From NCBI RefSeq assembly GCF_963677565.1, contig NZ_OY781982.1, forward strand, positions 248,001-312,000: a stretch of DNA of 64,000 nucleotides, in the 5' to 3' direction. The DNA is from an uncultured Draconibacterium sp. (lineage in GTDB: Bacteria; Bacteroidota; Bacteroidia; Bacteroidales; Prolixibacteraceae). Shown piece by piece: positions 27,627-35,259 of this stretch; the first letter of the stretch is position 1, and every line of letters begins with the position of its first letter. The position numbers were made by a program, and so were the translations under genes. A model generated the notes under the pieces. It was not told where the DNA came from, made no database searches, and worked only from the letters and a program-made list of their open reading frames with translations.

Positions 27627-28556
27627 ATGGCACACTTTCTACTCGCGTTGAAGACTGTTGCTCCCTTGTTTCTTGTCATCTTTTCGGGAACACTTTTTTC
27701 GCGTACAAAAGCCGCTCACGGTCCGTGGATTGATGTGCTAAACAAATACGCACTGTGGATCGGATTCCCCGCACTGGTTGTTGCTTCGTTAATGCATCTC
27801 GATCCGCGGGGCGAATCCTACACACAACTCATTCTTATTAATTCTACATACATTGCGGTGTGCATGTTGCTGGCCTTCCCTATTGCGCGAATATTTAAAT
27901 TATCGAAGCGATTACGCAGTTCGTTATTTTTGATCCTTTCATTTGGGAACGTGGCTTACCTGGGCATTCCGGTTCTTCGCAGCAGCTTTGGCGAAGCTAT
28001 TTTGCCCGTTGCAGCCGTTCTTTCTGCCGTTTATGTTTTCTGGCTGCTTACGCTTGGTGTAATTCTTATCGAAGCTACTGGAGAAGAAAGCATACAGCCG
28101 AAGAAATTAATGTTGAGCCTGGTCAAAAATCCACTACTGCTATCCGTTTTTGTGGGTGTAGCCATCGTTTTATTTCAAATTAAAGTGCCGTCGTTTATCG
28201 ATAAAACCGTCAGCCTATTTGCCGAATCGGTTACTGCAGTTGTTCTGTTTTCGCTGGGCATATTCCTGGGACAAAACAAAATTGGCGCTCCCCGCGAATG
28301 GATTAGGGTATTCATTTTTATTGTGCTAACGATGATTGCTCTGCCGGTGTTGCTTTATTTTGGCATCAAAACAACCGGCTTGAACGACCTTCAGTTTAAA
28401 GCCACTATTCTTGACTCGGCCATGCCACTTGGGCTAACACCTTATGCGCTGGCCGTTCAATACAAACTGGAAACAAAACTGGTAGCACGAATTGTGGTGC
28501 TGGGAACACTGCTTTCGGTGCTTATTATTCCATTTTGGATAGCATTTCTTGGCTGA
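27627..28556 (+). CDS. AEC-family transporter (auxin efflux carrier-like, organic acid permease)
   Basis: 309 residues, about ten membrane segments with the AEC layout: an N-terminal five-helix bundle (FLVIFSGTLFSRT, then GFPALVVASLM, SFGNVAYLGIPVLRSSFG) and a C-terminal bundle ending LGLTPYALAVQYKLE. Bacterial members carry malate, malonate or other organic acids. It is probably co-transcribed with the HAD gene. Nothing nearby defines the substrate. Confidence 0.85.
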   Translation: MAHFLLALKTVAPLFLVIFSGTLFSRTKAAHGPWIDVLNKYALWIGFPALVVASLMHLDPRGESYTQLILINSTYIAVCMLLAFPIARIFKLSKRLRSSLFLILSFGNVAYLGIPVLRSSFGEAILPVAAVLSAVYVFWLLTLGVILIEATGEESIQPKKLMLSLVKNPLLLSVFVGVAIVLFQIKVPSFIDKTVSLFAESVTAVVLFSLGIFLGQNKIGAPREWIRVFIFIVLTMIALPVLLYFGIKTTGLNDLQFKATILDSAMPLGLTPYALAVQYKLETKLVARIVVLGTLLSVLIIPFWIAFLG

Positions 28557-28565
28557 GGAACTGGT

Positions 28566-28646
28566 TCTCGCAGATTACGCGGATGTCGCTGAATTGAATT
28601 CAGAGTCAATATCTCGTATCTGCGTAAATCCGCGAAATCTGCGTGC
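28566..28646. repeat. Microrepeat pair forming an inverted repeat between convergent genes
   Basis: CGCAGATTACGCGGAT at 28569-28584 is matched in inverse orientation by ATCCGCGAAATCTGCG at 28628-28643 (15 of 16). Extra half-units lie around them (ATGTCGCTGA; TATCTGCGTAA). The block exactly fills the gap between the AEC and CobW stop codons and may act as a shared terminator-like structure. Confidence 0.8.
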
Positions 28647-28648
28647 AA

Positions 28649-29575
28649 TTATAATGGAGGATTAAAATCCAAAGCCAAACCATCAAGCTTGCCTATAAAA
28701 ACAATATGACTTTCAGGTGCTTCCATTATTAAATCTCCTTCTTCCAGTTCAAAACGGCCGCCAACACCCTGCAAAATATATTCAAAAGGCTCGTTCTGAA
28801 AACACACCACTCCTTTGCAGCGATAAACCTGGCTTTTATAAATTTCGAGTGTATATTCCAGCCAATACAGGAAAGCGTCCCGGTTCAGCGGAGCAGAAAA
28901 CGAAAGTGTTTTGGTTCGCACCAGTGCATGATTGCTTTTGTACGAAAGAAAAGAATATGCATTAAACGAATGTTGTTTCAGTTCGTTCAGACTGAGTTCT
29001 TTTGCTTCTCCAAAACTCGTTGCATGGATTTTTGCCAACGGTGCCAGTTTATTCATTCTTTCCGCAAGCTCCTCTTGCTGCTTTTCATCCAGAGTTTCTG
29101 TTTTATTGAGCAGAATCAAATCAGCAACATTTAACTGCTTATAGGCCATCTCTTCTTCCGGATGATCATTAAAATGTACAGCATCAACCAAACAAATCGC
29201 GCCGTTATATTCGTAGAGTTCTTTCAAGTCTTCATCAGCAAAAAAGGGTTGAATGACAGGTGCAGGATCAGCAATTCCTGTTGTTTCGATCAACAGGTGA
29301 TCCACATTCGGGAAAAGTTCGGCCAGTTCTTTTAATACCAGTTCGTACTCATCGGTAATTGTACAACAAATACATCCCTGCTTTAACTCGAACATCTGGC
29401 TGGCATCAACACCTTTTATTAGTTTTGTATCAATAGGTACGTCACCAAATTCATTCTCAACCAAAGCAAACTGCGTGTCGGGATTTGATTTCAGCAAAAA
29501 GTTGATAAAAGTGGTTTTCCCGGCCCCCAGGAAGCCGGTGATTATGGTTACTGGTATTTTGTTTTGATGCTCCAA
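28649..29575 (-). CDS. CobW/ZNG1-family GTPase, putative metallochaperone
   Basis: 308 residues with Walker A GFLGAGKTT (14-22), the metal-binding Cys motif CICC (68-71), ETTGIADP (Walker B region), NKTE (guanine specificity) and a CobW C-terminal domain (about 210-300). These GTPases deliver zinc or other metals to client enzymes. The CobW subgroup is diverse, so metal and client are unassigned. No Zur-type site or metal enzyme is evident next to it; the TauE-type exporter lies upstream on the same strand, separated by repeats. Confidence 0.88.
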   Translation of the reverse strand: MEHQNKIPVTIITGFLGAGKTTFINFLLKSNPDTQFALVENEFGDVPIDTKLIKGVDASQMFELKQGCICCTITDEYELVLKELAELFPNVDHLLIETTGIADPAPVIQPFFADEDLKELYEYNGAICLVDAVHFNDHPEEEMAYKQLNVADLILLNKTETLDEKQQEELAERMNKLAPLAKIHATSFGEAKELSLNELKQHSFNAYSFLSYKSNHALVRTKTLSFSAPLNRDAFLYWLEYTLEIYKSQVYRCKGVVCFQNEPFEYILQGVGGRFELEEGDLIMEAPESHIVFIGKLDGLALDFNPPL

Positions 29576-29599
29576 TCTACTTTTACTATTTGATGAACT

Positions 29600-29702
29600 T
29601 CACCCTCGTCCGTCGATTGATGGACACTCCCTTCAGCGATGGGAGATTGTTCTTTGTTCAAAACAGCTTATCGCTTGTGACTTGCAACTTGTAGCTTGAG
29701 AC
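29600..29702. repeat. REP-like hairpins plus CTTGCAA-type microrepeat
   Basis: GTCCGTCGATTGATGGAC at 29607-29624 folds on itself allowing G-U pairs; CTCCC/GGGAG arms follow. Then 29674-29702 carries CTTGTGA-CTTGCAA-CTTGTAG-CTTGAGA, which shares ACTTGCAACTTGTA with the SGNH block at 12.4 kb. Confidence 0.75.
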
Positions 29703-30457
29703 TAAACAAAAGCTCCAAACAAATTCAAAATCACAATCAGCATGGCCAAAATCAACACATAACGAACATATTTTGCACCTCCTTTTACGGTAAAATTGGC
29801 GCCTAACAATGCACCGACCATGTTTCCGGCAGCCAGAATTAAACCCGCAACAATATCAACTTGTTTATTATAAATAAATATTCCAAGCGAAAAAACAGTG
29901 TAGATTAAAACAATAAAAACCTTTATTGCATTGGCGCGCACCAGGTTATGCCCGCACCCTAAAACCAAACCAGCCAACAGAAAAAATCCTACACCCATCT
30001 GGATAAATCCACCAAACAAACCTATTCCAAAGAAAATAATGTATTGCAGCGGCGACGGTTTGGGATCGATCTTCCCAATCTGATCAGTAATCCAAACTTC
30101 AGGTTTTAAAACTACCAACAGCAACAAAACCACCATTAATCCGGCAATAATATTCTTTAAAAGATTTACATCAATTTCAACAGCAAACAGTGCCCCAATT
30201 ATCGATCCTACAATTGCAGGAACGGCCAGCCGGTAATCTTTCGAAAAGTCAAGTACATGCTTTTGTTTGAAGGTTTTTACAGCAATAACATTTTGAAGTA
30301 AAATGGCAATTCGGTTGGTGCCATTGGCAATGTTGGCCGGCAAACCGATAAACATCAGTAGAGGAATGGTTAACATAGAGCCGCCTCCTGCAGTTGTATT
30401 AATAAACCCGGCAGCAATTCCGGTTCCAACGAGTGCCAGTATCATGTACCATTCCAT
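29702..30457 (-). CDS. TauE/SafE-family membrane exporter
   Basis: 251 residues from ATG 30457 (an upstream TTG is rejected). About eight membrane segments with the two related TauE/SafE halves: GIAAGFINTTAGGGSMLTIPLL near the N-terminus and IGLFGGFIQMGVGFFLLAGLV in the middle. Members carry sulfite, sulfonates or organosulfur compounds out of or into the cell; the substrate here is unknown. It is a single gene ahead of repeat elements. Confidence 0.85.
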   Translation of the reverse strand: MEWYMILALVGTGIAAGFINTTAGGGSMLTIPLLMFIGLPANIANGTNRIAILLQNVIAVKTFKQKHVLDFSKDYRLAVPAIVGSIIGALFAVEIDVNLLKNIIAGLMVVLLLLVVLKPEVWITDQIGKIDPKPSPLQYIIFFGIGLFGGFIQMGVGFFLLAGLVLGCGHNLVRANAIKVFIVLIYTVFSLGIFIYNKQVDIVAGLILAAGNMVGALLGANFTVKGGAKYVRYVLILAMLIVILNLFGAFV

Positions 30458-30595
30458 AATCACTTGAGCTTTGATCAATTATATAATAAAGAAATAAAAA
30501 TTCATTAAAAGTAAACGCAAATGTAGACATAGAACCTTTTTTGTTAAGAAATGTTCCATATAAATACTAACAAATCTTTTAATGCTTTTAATGAA

Positions 30596-31762
30596 ATGAA
30601 GAAAAATTCAAAACTTCTTGTCTTCCTTTTTATAATCATTGGACTTGTAAGCTGCGAGGAAAATAGTGGTTTACTACAATCCAATACTCCTGTTTTTAGT
30701 ATTGATTTGTTTGAAGAAAACCTGGTTGATTACATCACCGCTTCCGGGAAAGAACCGGTAGGCTGGGCATATACCATAAGCGTTAATGGGCAATTGAAAA
30801 AATCTTTCGCGGATGGAAAAGCACAAACTGCCACAGATGGGGATATTGATTTCACGTTGAACAAGGAAATAAATATTGCAAGTGTTACCAAGTTTTATAC
30901 GGCTATAGCGGTAATGCAACTATTGGAGATGAACAATATCAGCGAAAATGCCATAATTGAAGAATGGTTACCCCCTTCCTGGAATCCAGGTCCGGCTATT
31001 AATAATTTAAGCTTTTCAGATCTGTTACGACACCAATCGGGTTTACAAAGTGTGAACACTGATTTTGATAACACCTTAACTTATGAAGGAATTAAAAACT
31101 GCATTGAGACCGGCGTAGTGAAATTAAAAAGCTATGAATACCTAAATGTCAACTTTGCCATTTTCAGAATCTTAATCCCTTCTTTGCTTAAAGGTGCCAT
31201 ACCTGCTCTAAACATTGATATTGAAAGTGACGATGACACCAGGTTTTGGTATCAGTTTTACATGCAAGAATATATTTTTAATGTGACAAATTCTTCAAAT
31301 GTCACTTGTACACCGGAAGACAGAAGTATTGCAACACTGTATTATCATGTTGATGATCCGGTATTAAACCGCAATGGTACCAATTACAGCGACTGGAGCA
31401 AATGGTGTGGCGGTGGTGGATACTATATGACTATCATTGAAATGTCTAAAATTAATGCCTGGTTTGAACATACCGAGTCGCTAGTGACATCAGAACAACG
31501 AGATATTATGAAATCTAATCGTTTTGGAATGGATCGCGAAGATGTTTTACGAGAAGTAAACGGAGCATATTATGGAAAAAATGGCTCTATAGGCAACAGC
31601 GATCTTCCTTCAGAAAACCAAGGAGTTCGAACACAAATTGTAATGTTTCCATCAACCGGAGTTGATTGTGTTATTGTAATGAATTGTCAAGGGTTAAGTT
31701 TTAAAGATAATGCATCGTTACGACAAACTATTTATAACGCGTATAACGATTCCTGGGAATAA
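30596..31762 (+). CDS. Lipoprotein serine hydrolase, class C beta-lactamase fold
   Basis: 388 residues from ATG 30596. The signal peptide ends in a lipobox (IGLVSC). The beta-lactamase/transpeptidase-like fold shows SVTK (nucleophile Ser and Lys), YLN (YxN motif, in YEYLNVNF) and a third motif region YGKNGSIG in place of the usual KTG/HTG. Members are carboxypeptidases, esterases or peptidases rather than true antibiotic-hydrolysing enzymes in most Bacteroidota cases. An unusual insert (about 210-260) separates motifs two and three. Function unassigned. Confidence 0.82.
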   Translation: MKKNSKLLVFLFIIIGLVSCEENSGLLQSNTPVFSIDLFEENLVDYITASGKEPVGWAYTISVNGQLKKSFADGKAQTATDGDIDFTLNKEINIASVTKFYTAIAVMQLLEMNNISENAIIEEWLPPSWNPGPAINNLSFSDLLRHQSGLQSVNTDFDNTLTYEGIKNCIETGVVKLKSYEYLNVNFAIFRILIPSLLKGAIPALNIDIESDDDTRFWYQFYMQEYIFNVTNSSNVTCTPEDRSIATLYYHVDDPVLNRNGTNYSDWSKWCGGGGYYMTIIEMSKINAWFEHTESLVTSEQRDIMKSNRFGMDREDVLREVNGAYYGKNGSIGNSDLPSENQGVRTQIVMFPSTGVDCVIVMNCQGLSFKDNASLRQTIYNAYNDSWE

Positions 31763-31910
31763 TTATTCCTGAATATTATAATGCTTCAAAAGATTTTTGT
31801 TTCCATTAAGTCACCATTCGGGACCAGATATTCATTGTCCGAATCGAAGAGTAGTAGGATGAATAAATAATATTTTCAAAGTCTCTGTTCAATATGAGTT
31901 GGCATAAAAA

Positions 31911-31934
31911 AAGCCCGAAAATAATTCAGGGCTT
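31911..31934. terminator. Bidirectional terminator after the serine hydrolase and glyA
   Basis: Arms AAGCCC-GAA and TTC-A-GGGCTT around an AATAA loop, with an A-run on the left (T-run on the minus strand) and TTTGTATTTT on the right. Confidence 0.8.
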
Positions 31935-31961
31935 TGTATTTTCTAACTTATAAGTTTAATA

Positions 31962-33242
31962 CTAGTATGCGAACAGCGGGAAGTCTTTCATAAGCTTGTG
32001 AACTTTTTCTCCAACTGCTTTAATGTATGCTTCATCGTTAATGTGCGCAATCGAATCGTCAATCAGCTGAACGATCTCAGGCATCAAATCTTCTTTTACA
32101 CCACGCGTTGTAATAGCCGGTGTACCTACACGCAAACCTGAAGTTTGGAATGGTGAACGACTATCGAATGGCACCATGTTTTTGTTAATGGTTATTTCGG
32201 CATTAACAATAGTATTTTCAACTACTTTACCTGTGATTTCAGGATATTTTGTACGCAAGTCGATCAACATCGAGTGATTGTCTGTTCCACCAGAAATTAC
32301 TTTGTAACCCAGATCAACAAAAGCCTGTGCCATTACAGCGGCATTCTTTTTCACCTGCGCCTGGTATTCTTTATATTCTGGTTCCAGAGCCTCGCCAAAT
32401 GCAACAGCTTTTGCAGCAATTACGTGCTCAAGCGGTCCACCTTGCTGACCAGGAAATACAGCTGAATCCAACAATGAAGACATTTTACGAACCACACCTT
32501 TAGGAGTTGTAATACCCCATGGATTTTCAAAATCTTTACCAATCAGGATGATACCACCGCGAGGTCCGCGCAATGTTTTATGTGTTGTAGATGTTACAAC
32601 GTGAGCATATTTTACAGGATTATCAAGCAAACCTGCAGCAATTAAACCTGCCGGATGAGCCATATCCACCATAAACAATGCACCTACTTTGTCAGCAATT
32701 TCGCGCATGCGTTTGTAGTCCCACTCGCGGCTGTATGCCGATGCACCACCGATGATCAACTTTGGTTTGTGCTCGATAGCCAGCGCTTCCATCTCGTCGT
32801 AATCAACCATTCCGGTATCTTCTTTTACCTTGTAGGCAACCGGATTGTAAAGAATACCCGATGAGTTTACATGCGAACCATGCGAAAGGTGACCACCATG
32901 AGAAAGGTCAAGTCCGAGGAATGTGTCGCCCGGTTTAAGAATAACACTCAACACAGCAGCATTAGCCTGCGCGCCCGAGTGCGGCTGCACATTGGCCCAA
33001 ACAGCGCCGTACAATTCTTTAATACGGTCGATGGCCAATTGCTCGGTCATGTCAACAAACTGACAACCACCATAATATCTTTTTCCCGGATAACCTTCAG
33101 CGTACTTATTGGTCATCACCGAACCCATTGCCTCCATAACCTGCTCACTTACAAAGTTTTCTGAAGCAATAAGCTCAATTCCGCCCAACTGACGTTCGTG
33201 TTCCTTCTTGATAATATCAAAAACCAAAGTATCTCTCTTCAT
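31962..33242 (-). CDS. glyA: Serine hydroxymethyltransferase
   Basis: 426 residues, full length. The PLP-binding lysine is Lys222 in VVTSTTHKTLRGPRGG. ASENF, NKYAEGYPGKRYYGG and the DMAHPAGL stretch are the standard family landmarks. It interconverts serine and glycine while charging tetrahydrofolate with a one-carbon unit. It is a single gene; a TAACTTTG box lies about 29 bases upstream of the start. Confidence 0.98.
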   Translation of the reverse strand: MKRDTLVFDIIKKEHERQLGGIELIASENFVSEQVMEAMGSVMTNKYAEGYPGKRYYGGCQFVDMTEQLAIDRIKELYGAVWANVQPHSGAQANAAVLSVILKPGDTFLGLDLSHGGHLSHGSHVNSSGILYNPVAYKVKEDTGMVDYDEMEALAIEHKPKLIIGGASAYSREWDYKRMREIADKVGALFMVDMAHPAGLIAAGLLDNPVKYAHVVTSTTHKTLRGPRGGIILIGKDFENPWGITTPKGVVRKMSSLLDSAVFPGQQGGPLEHVIAAKAVAFGEALEPEYKEYQAQVKKNAAVMAQAFVDLGYKVISGGTDNHSMLIDLRTKYPEITGKVVENTIVNAEITINKNMVPFDSRSPFQTSGLRVGTPAITTRGVKEDLMPEIVQLIDDSIAHINDEAYIKAVGEKVHKLMKDFPLFAY

Positions 33243-33270
33243 CTTGTAACTGAATTAATTTAATGAATCG

Positions 33271-33278
33271 CAAAGTTA
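33271..33278 (-). promoter_or_regulatory. Putative -7 box for glyA
   Basis: Minus-strand TAACTTTG matches TAnnTTTG. The -33 TTTG is not seen at the usual spacing. Confidence 0.5.
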
Positions 33279-33324
33279 ATACATTTTAATTCAGCCTTTT
33301 GATGATATCTGATAGAATTTGGGA

Positions 33325-33353
33325 GATTTTTTGAACAATTAAGATAAGCCAGG
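33325..33353. repeat. 29-bp direct repeat, copy 1
   Basis: Begins GATTTTTTGAACAATTAAGA and ends TAAGCCAGG. It matches the copy at 34290-34318 in 28 of 29 positions. It lies 9 bases beyond the stop of the split gene. Confidence 0.9.
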
Positions 33354-33362
33354 AAGACATGC

Positions 33363-34186
33363 CTAATCATCGTCCATATCGATGTATTTTCCTAAAATAT
33401 CCCGCGGACTTCTAACATAGGGTTGAATTTTGCAATAAAAATCACTTGGTTTAATCGAAATACACTTATCGATTAAAGTATAAAGATGAAATAACTCCGC
33501 TTTTTCCAGTAATGTTAAAATCTGTTCCTTTAATTCAAGACTAACACTAAAAGAAAAAAGCTGTTTAAGCTCATCAGAATCATTGATTCGTAACCATTCC
33601 AAGGATCTCAGGCTTTCTTCCAAATACTCGCCGAACAATGTAAATTCGATATGCACCAAAACACTTAATGCCTTTTGGATTTCCGGGTCTTCACTAAATA
33701 ACTTATCGCGGGATCGGTTTTAATTTTCTCCAATTGCTCACAATTTCCCTTTAAAATGTTAACTATTCGGGTTTTAATACAGTCTACCGCTTTTGCTTTA
33801 TAGCGTTTGTAAGTTCTTTCTTCGGGCACAGGGTACGATTGCAAATGTTGCTTAACAATGGCGCAGGCCTTATAGTGCCCTTCGCGGGTTAATCCCTCCA
33901 ATAATTTTTGTTTAACGATATCGGTAACCGGGGGAACCAGTTCTGCCATAATATGTACCAGTGCTTCGGGATCGTTTACAGCAACCCATTCGGCGGCTTC
34001 GTACCATACTCCTAAATCTGAAAAAGAACGGTGGTCGATATCAAACTTATCATCCAGATCCGATATCATATAAACCGAGTTTAAAGCCAGTTTATACCAA
34101 CGGTAGCGTGGCTTCCCGTCTATCATTTCTTCCATATAAGCCCAACTTTCGTCCCGGCTTTTTTTGTTTATTTCCTCGTAGTACAT
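33363..34186 (-). pseudogene. Helical protein of unknown function, split by a one-base frameshift
   Basis: Two consecutive reading frames: 34186-33665 (173 residues, starting MYYEEINKKS) and a second frame ending at 33363 with no ATG of its own. Reading upstream of its first TTG (33659), the second frame continues as DKLFSEDPEIQKALSVLVHI back to the CCC run at 33710-33712. Adding one C there joins the frames as TDPRDKLFSEDP, giving about 274 residues. The joined protein is alpha-helical and HEAT-like, with no family I recognise. It may be a true pseudogene, a sequencing error in a homopolymer or, less likely, a programmed -1 shift. Confidence 0.72.
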
Positions 34187-34253
34187 CTAATTTTGTTTTT
34201 GGGCATCTACAATTTATTCAAGTTTTTATTTAACTGCAAATTTTTCTGGTCCT

Positions 34254-34290
34254 TTGACAGGGCACGGATTACAAATCCGCGCTAGCGGGG
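34254..34290. repeat. REP-like palindromic element
   Basis: CGGATTACAAATCCG (34265-34279) is a short palindrome followed by the smaller CGCTAGCG. It directly abuts the second 29-bp repeat. I infer a REP-type element; no transposase is nearby. Confidence 0.6.
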
Positions 34291-34318
34291 ATTTTTTGGA
34301 CAATTAAGATAAGCCAGG
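34290..34318. repeat. 29-bp direct repeat, copy 2
   Basis: Begins GATTTTTTGGACAATTAAGA and ends TAAGCCAGG, one mismatch from the copy at 33325-33353. The two copies bracket the split gene with a 965-bp period. Confidence 0.9.
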
Positions 34319-34439
34319 CGAACTTGACAAACTGGCTAACAAAAATATATTTTGTTCATTTTAAACTTTCTCTCAGAATAAACATCTAACTGAATTGAAA
34401 TCAAAAACGACTAATCAAATAACATTAATTAAAACCAAA

Positions 34440-34871
34440 ATGAAACGAATCGTATTTTTAGCAATGGTGCTGGTAAGCGCACTGGTAATTTCGTGTAATA
34501 ACGGGGGAAATAACTCGCAACAACTACCTTTTGGCCGTGGCGGCGGTAACGGCCCCGGAAATTTCGATCCGCAAGCCATGGTAGATCGCCAAATTGAAGA
34601 CATGGACGAAACTCTCGATTTAAGTGACGATCAAGAGGATCAGATCCGCGATATTATGGAAGAGAATTTTGAGAATATGGCAGCTATGCGCGAAGAAATG
34701 CAAAACAGCGGTGGCGGTTTTGAAGGAATGCGCGAGCAAATGCAAAAAGTTCGCGAAGAACAAGATGCAAAAATGAAAGAAGTTCTATCAGAAGAGCAAT
34801 GGGAAAAATACCAGGTGATGCAGGAAGAAAGACGACAAATGCGCGGACAAGGAAGACCTCCGATGAATTAG
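34440..34871 (+). CDS. Small Spy/CpxP-like (LTXXQ-type) lipoprotein
   Basis: 143 residues from ATG 34440; the longer frame upstream lacks a signal. The lipobox is LVISC, then a Gly/Asn-rich stretch and a long charged helix (ETLDLSDDQEDQIRDIMEENF) with LSEEQWEKYQVMQEERR. This resembles the Spy/CpxP periplasmic chaperone group, whose LTxxQ motif reads LSDDQ/LSEEQ here. Probably a helical envelope protein binding unfolded proteins or metals. It stands alone. Confidence 0.7.
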   Translation: MKRIVFLAMVLVSALVISCNNGGNNSQQLPFGRGGGNGPGNFDPQAMVDRQIEDMDETLDLSDDQEDQIRDIMEENFENMAAMREEMQNSGGGFEGMREQMQKVREEQDAKMKEVLSEEQWEKYQVMQEERRQMRGQGRPPMN

Positions 34872-35203
34872 TTTGAAGTTATCTGTTAGGATGCTGGATA
34901 TTGGATATTGGATATTTAATATTGATCTTTGAAGCTTGTGGTCCATTGTCATTAGCCATTGACAACCTGTAAGCTTTAACTTCTTTGGAACAGCTCCCTC
35001 AATATGTTCGAGATAACATTATCTTCCATTATACAAAAGAAAAGATGCCATCCGTAAGTCATACAAGTCACGCGGATGGCATCTATTTCTGAGAACGGTA
35101 ACTGAACACTGAGACTCAATGGCCCCAGCGTTGAATATATAAACAATAACGACTAAGAAGGGTAACGCGTGATAGTACTGTAGAGTACAGAAAATGCAAA
35201 AAA
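34872..35203. other. Gene-less repeat-rich gap between the Spy-like gene and sucB
   Basis: Contains a TGGATAT microrepeat (34889-34921), a loose CCATTGTCATTAGCCATTGA segment, a strong hairpin with arms GATGCCATCCG (35044-35054) and CGGATGGCATC (35073-35083), and a short ACTGAACACTGAGACT stretch near 35101. The hairpin has a T-rich flank on the minus strand but lies beyond the sucB terminator. No gene is seen. Confidence 0.7.
34889..34921. repeat. TGGATAT-type microrepeat
   Basis: Units GGATGCT-GGATATT-GGATATT-GGATATT-TAATATT, period 7. The same word family recurs at 57.7 kb. Confidence 0.8.
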
Positions 35204-35233
35204 AGAAGTCATTTGAAAAATCAAATGACTTCT
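35204..35233 (-). terminator. Terminator of the sucAB operon
   Basis: Perfect arms AGAAGTCATTTGA and TCAAATGACTTCT with an AAAA loop, followed on the minus strand by a T-run; 27 bases past the sucB stop. Confidence 0.9.
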
Positions 35234-35259
35234 ACTTTTATTATTAATTACAGACAGAA

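Noticed and set aside
30596..31762. Antibiotic-resistance beta-lactamase
   Set aside because: It is a lipoprotein of the broad serine hydrolase group with a changed third motif and a large insert; nothing supports drug resistance.
33363..33659. Independent 98-residue gene with a TTG start
   Set aside because: The coding character continues upstream of the TTG and joins the preceding frame after one added base, so a split gene is the better reading.
33300..34330. Insertion sequence or integrated element with a transposase
   Set aside because: No transposase or integrase frame lies between or near the direct repeats.
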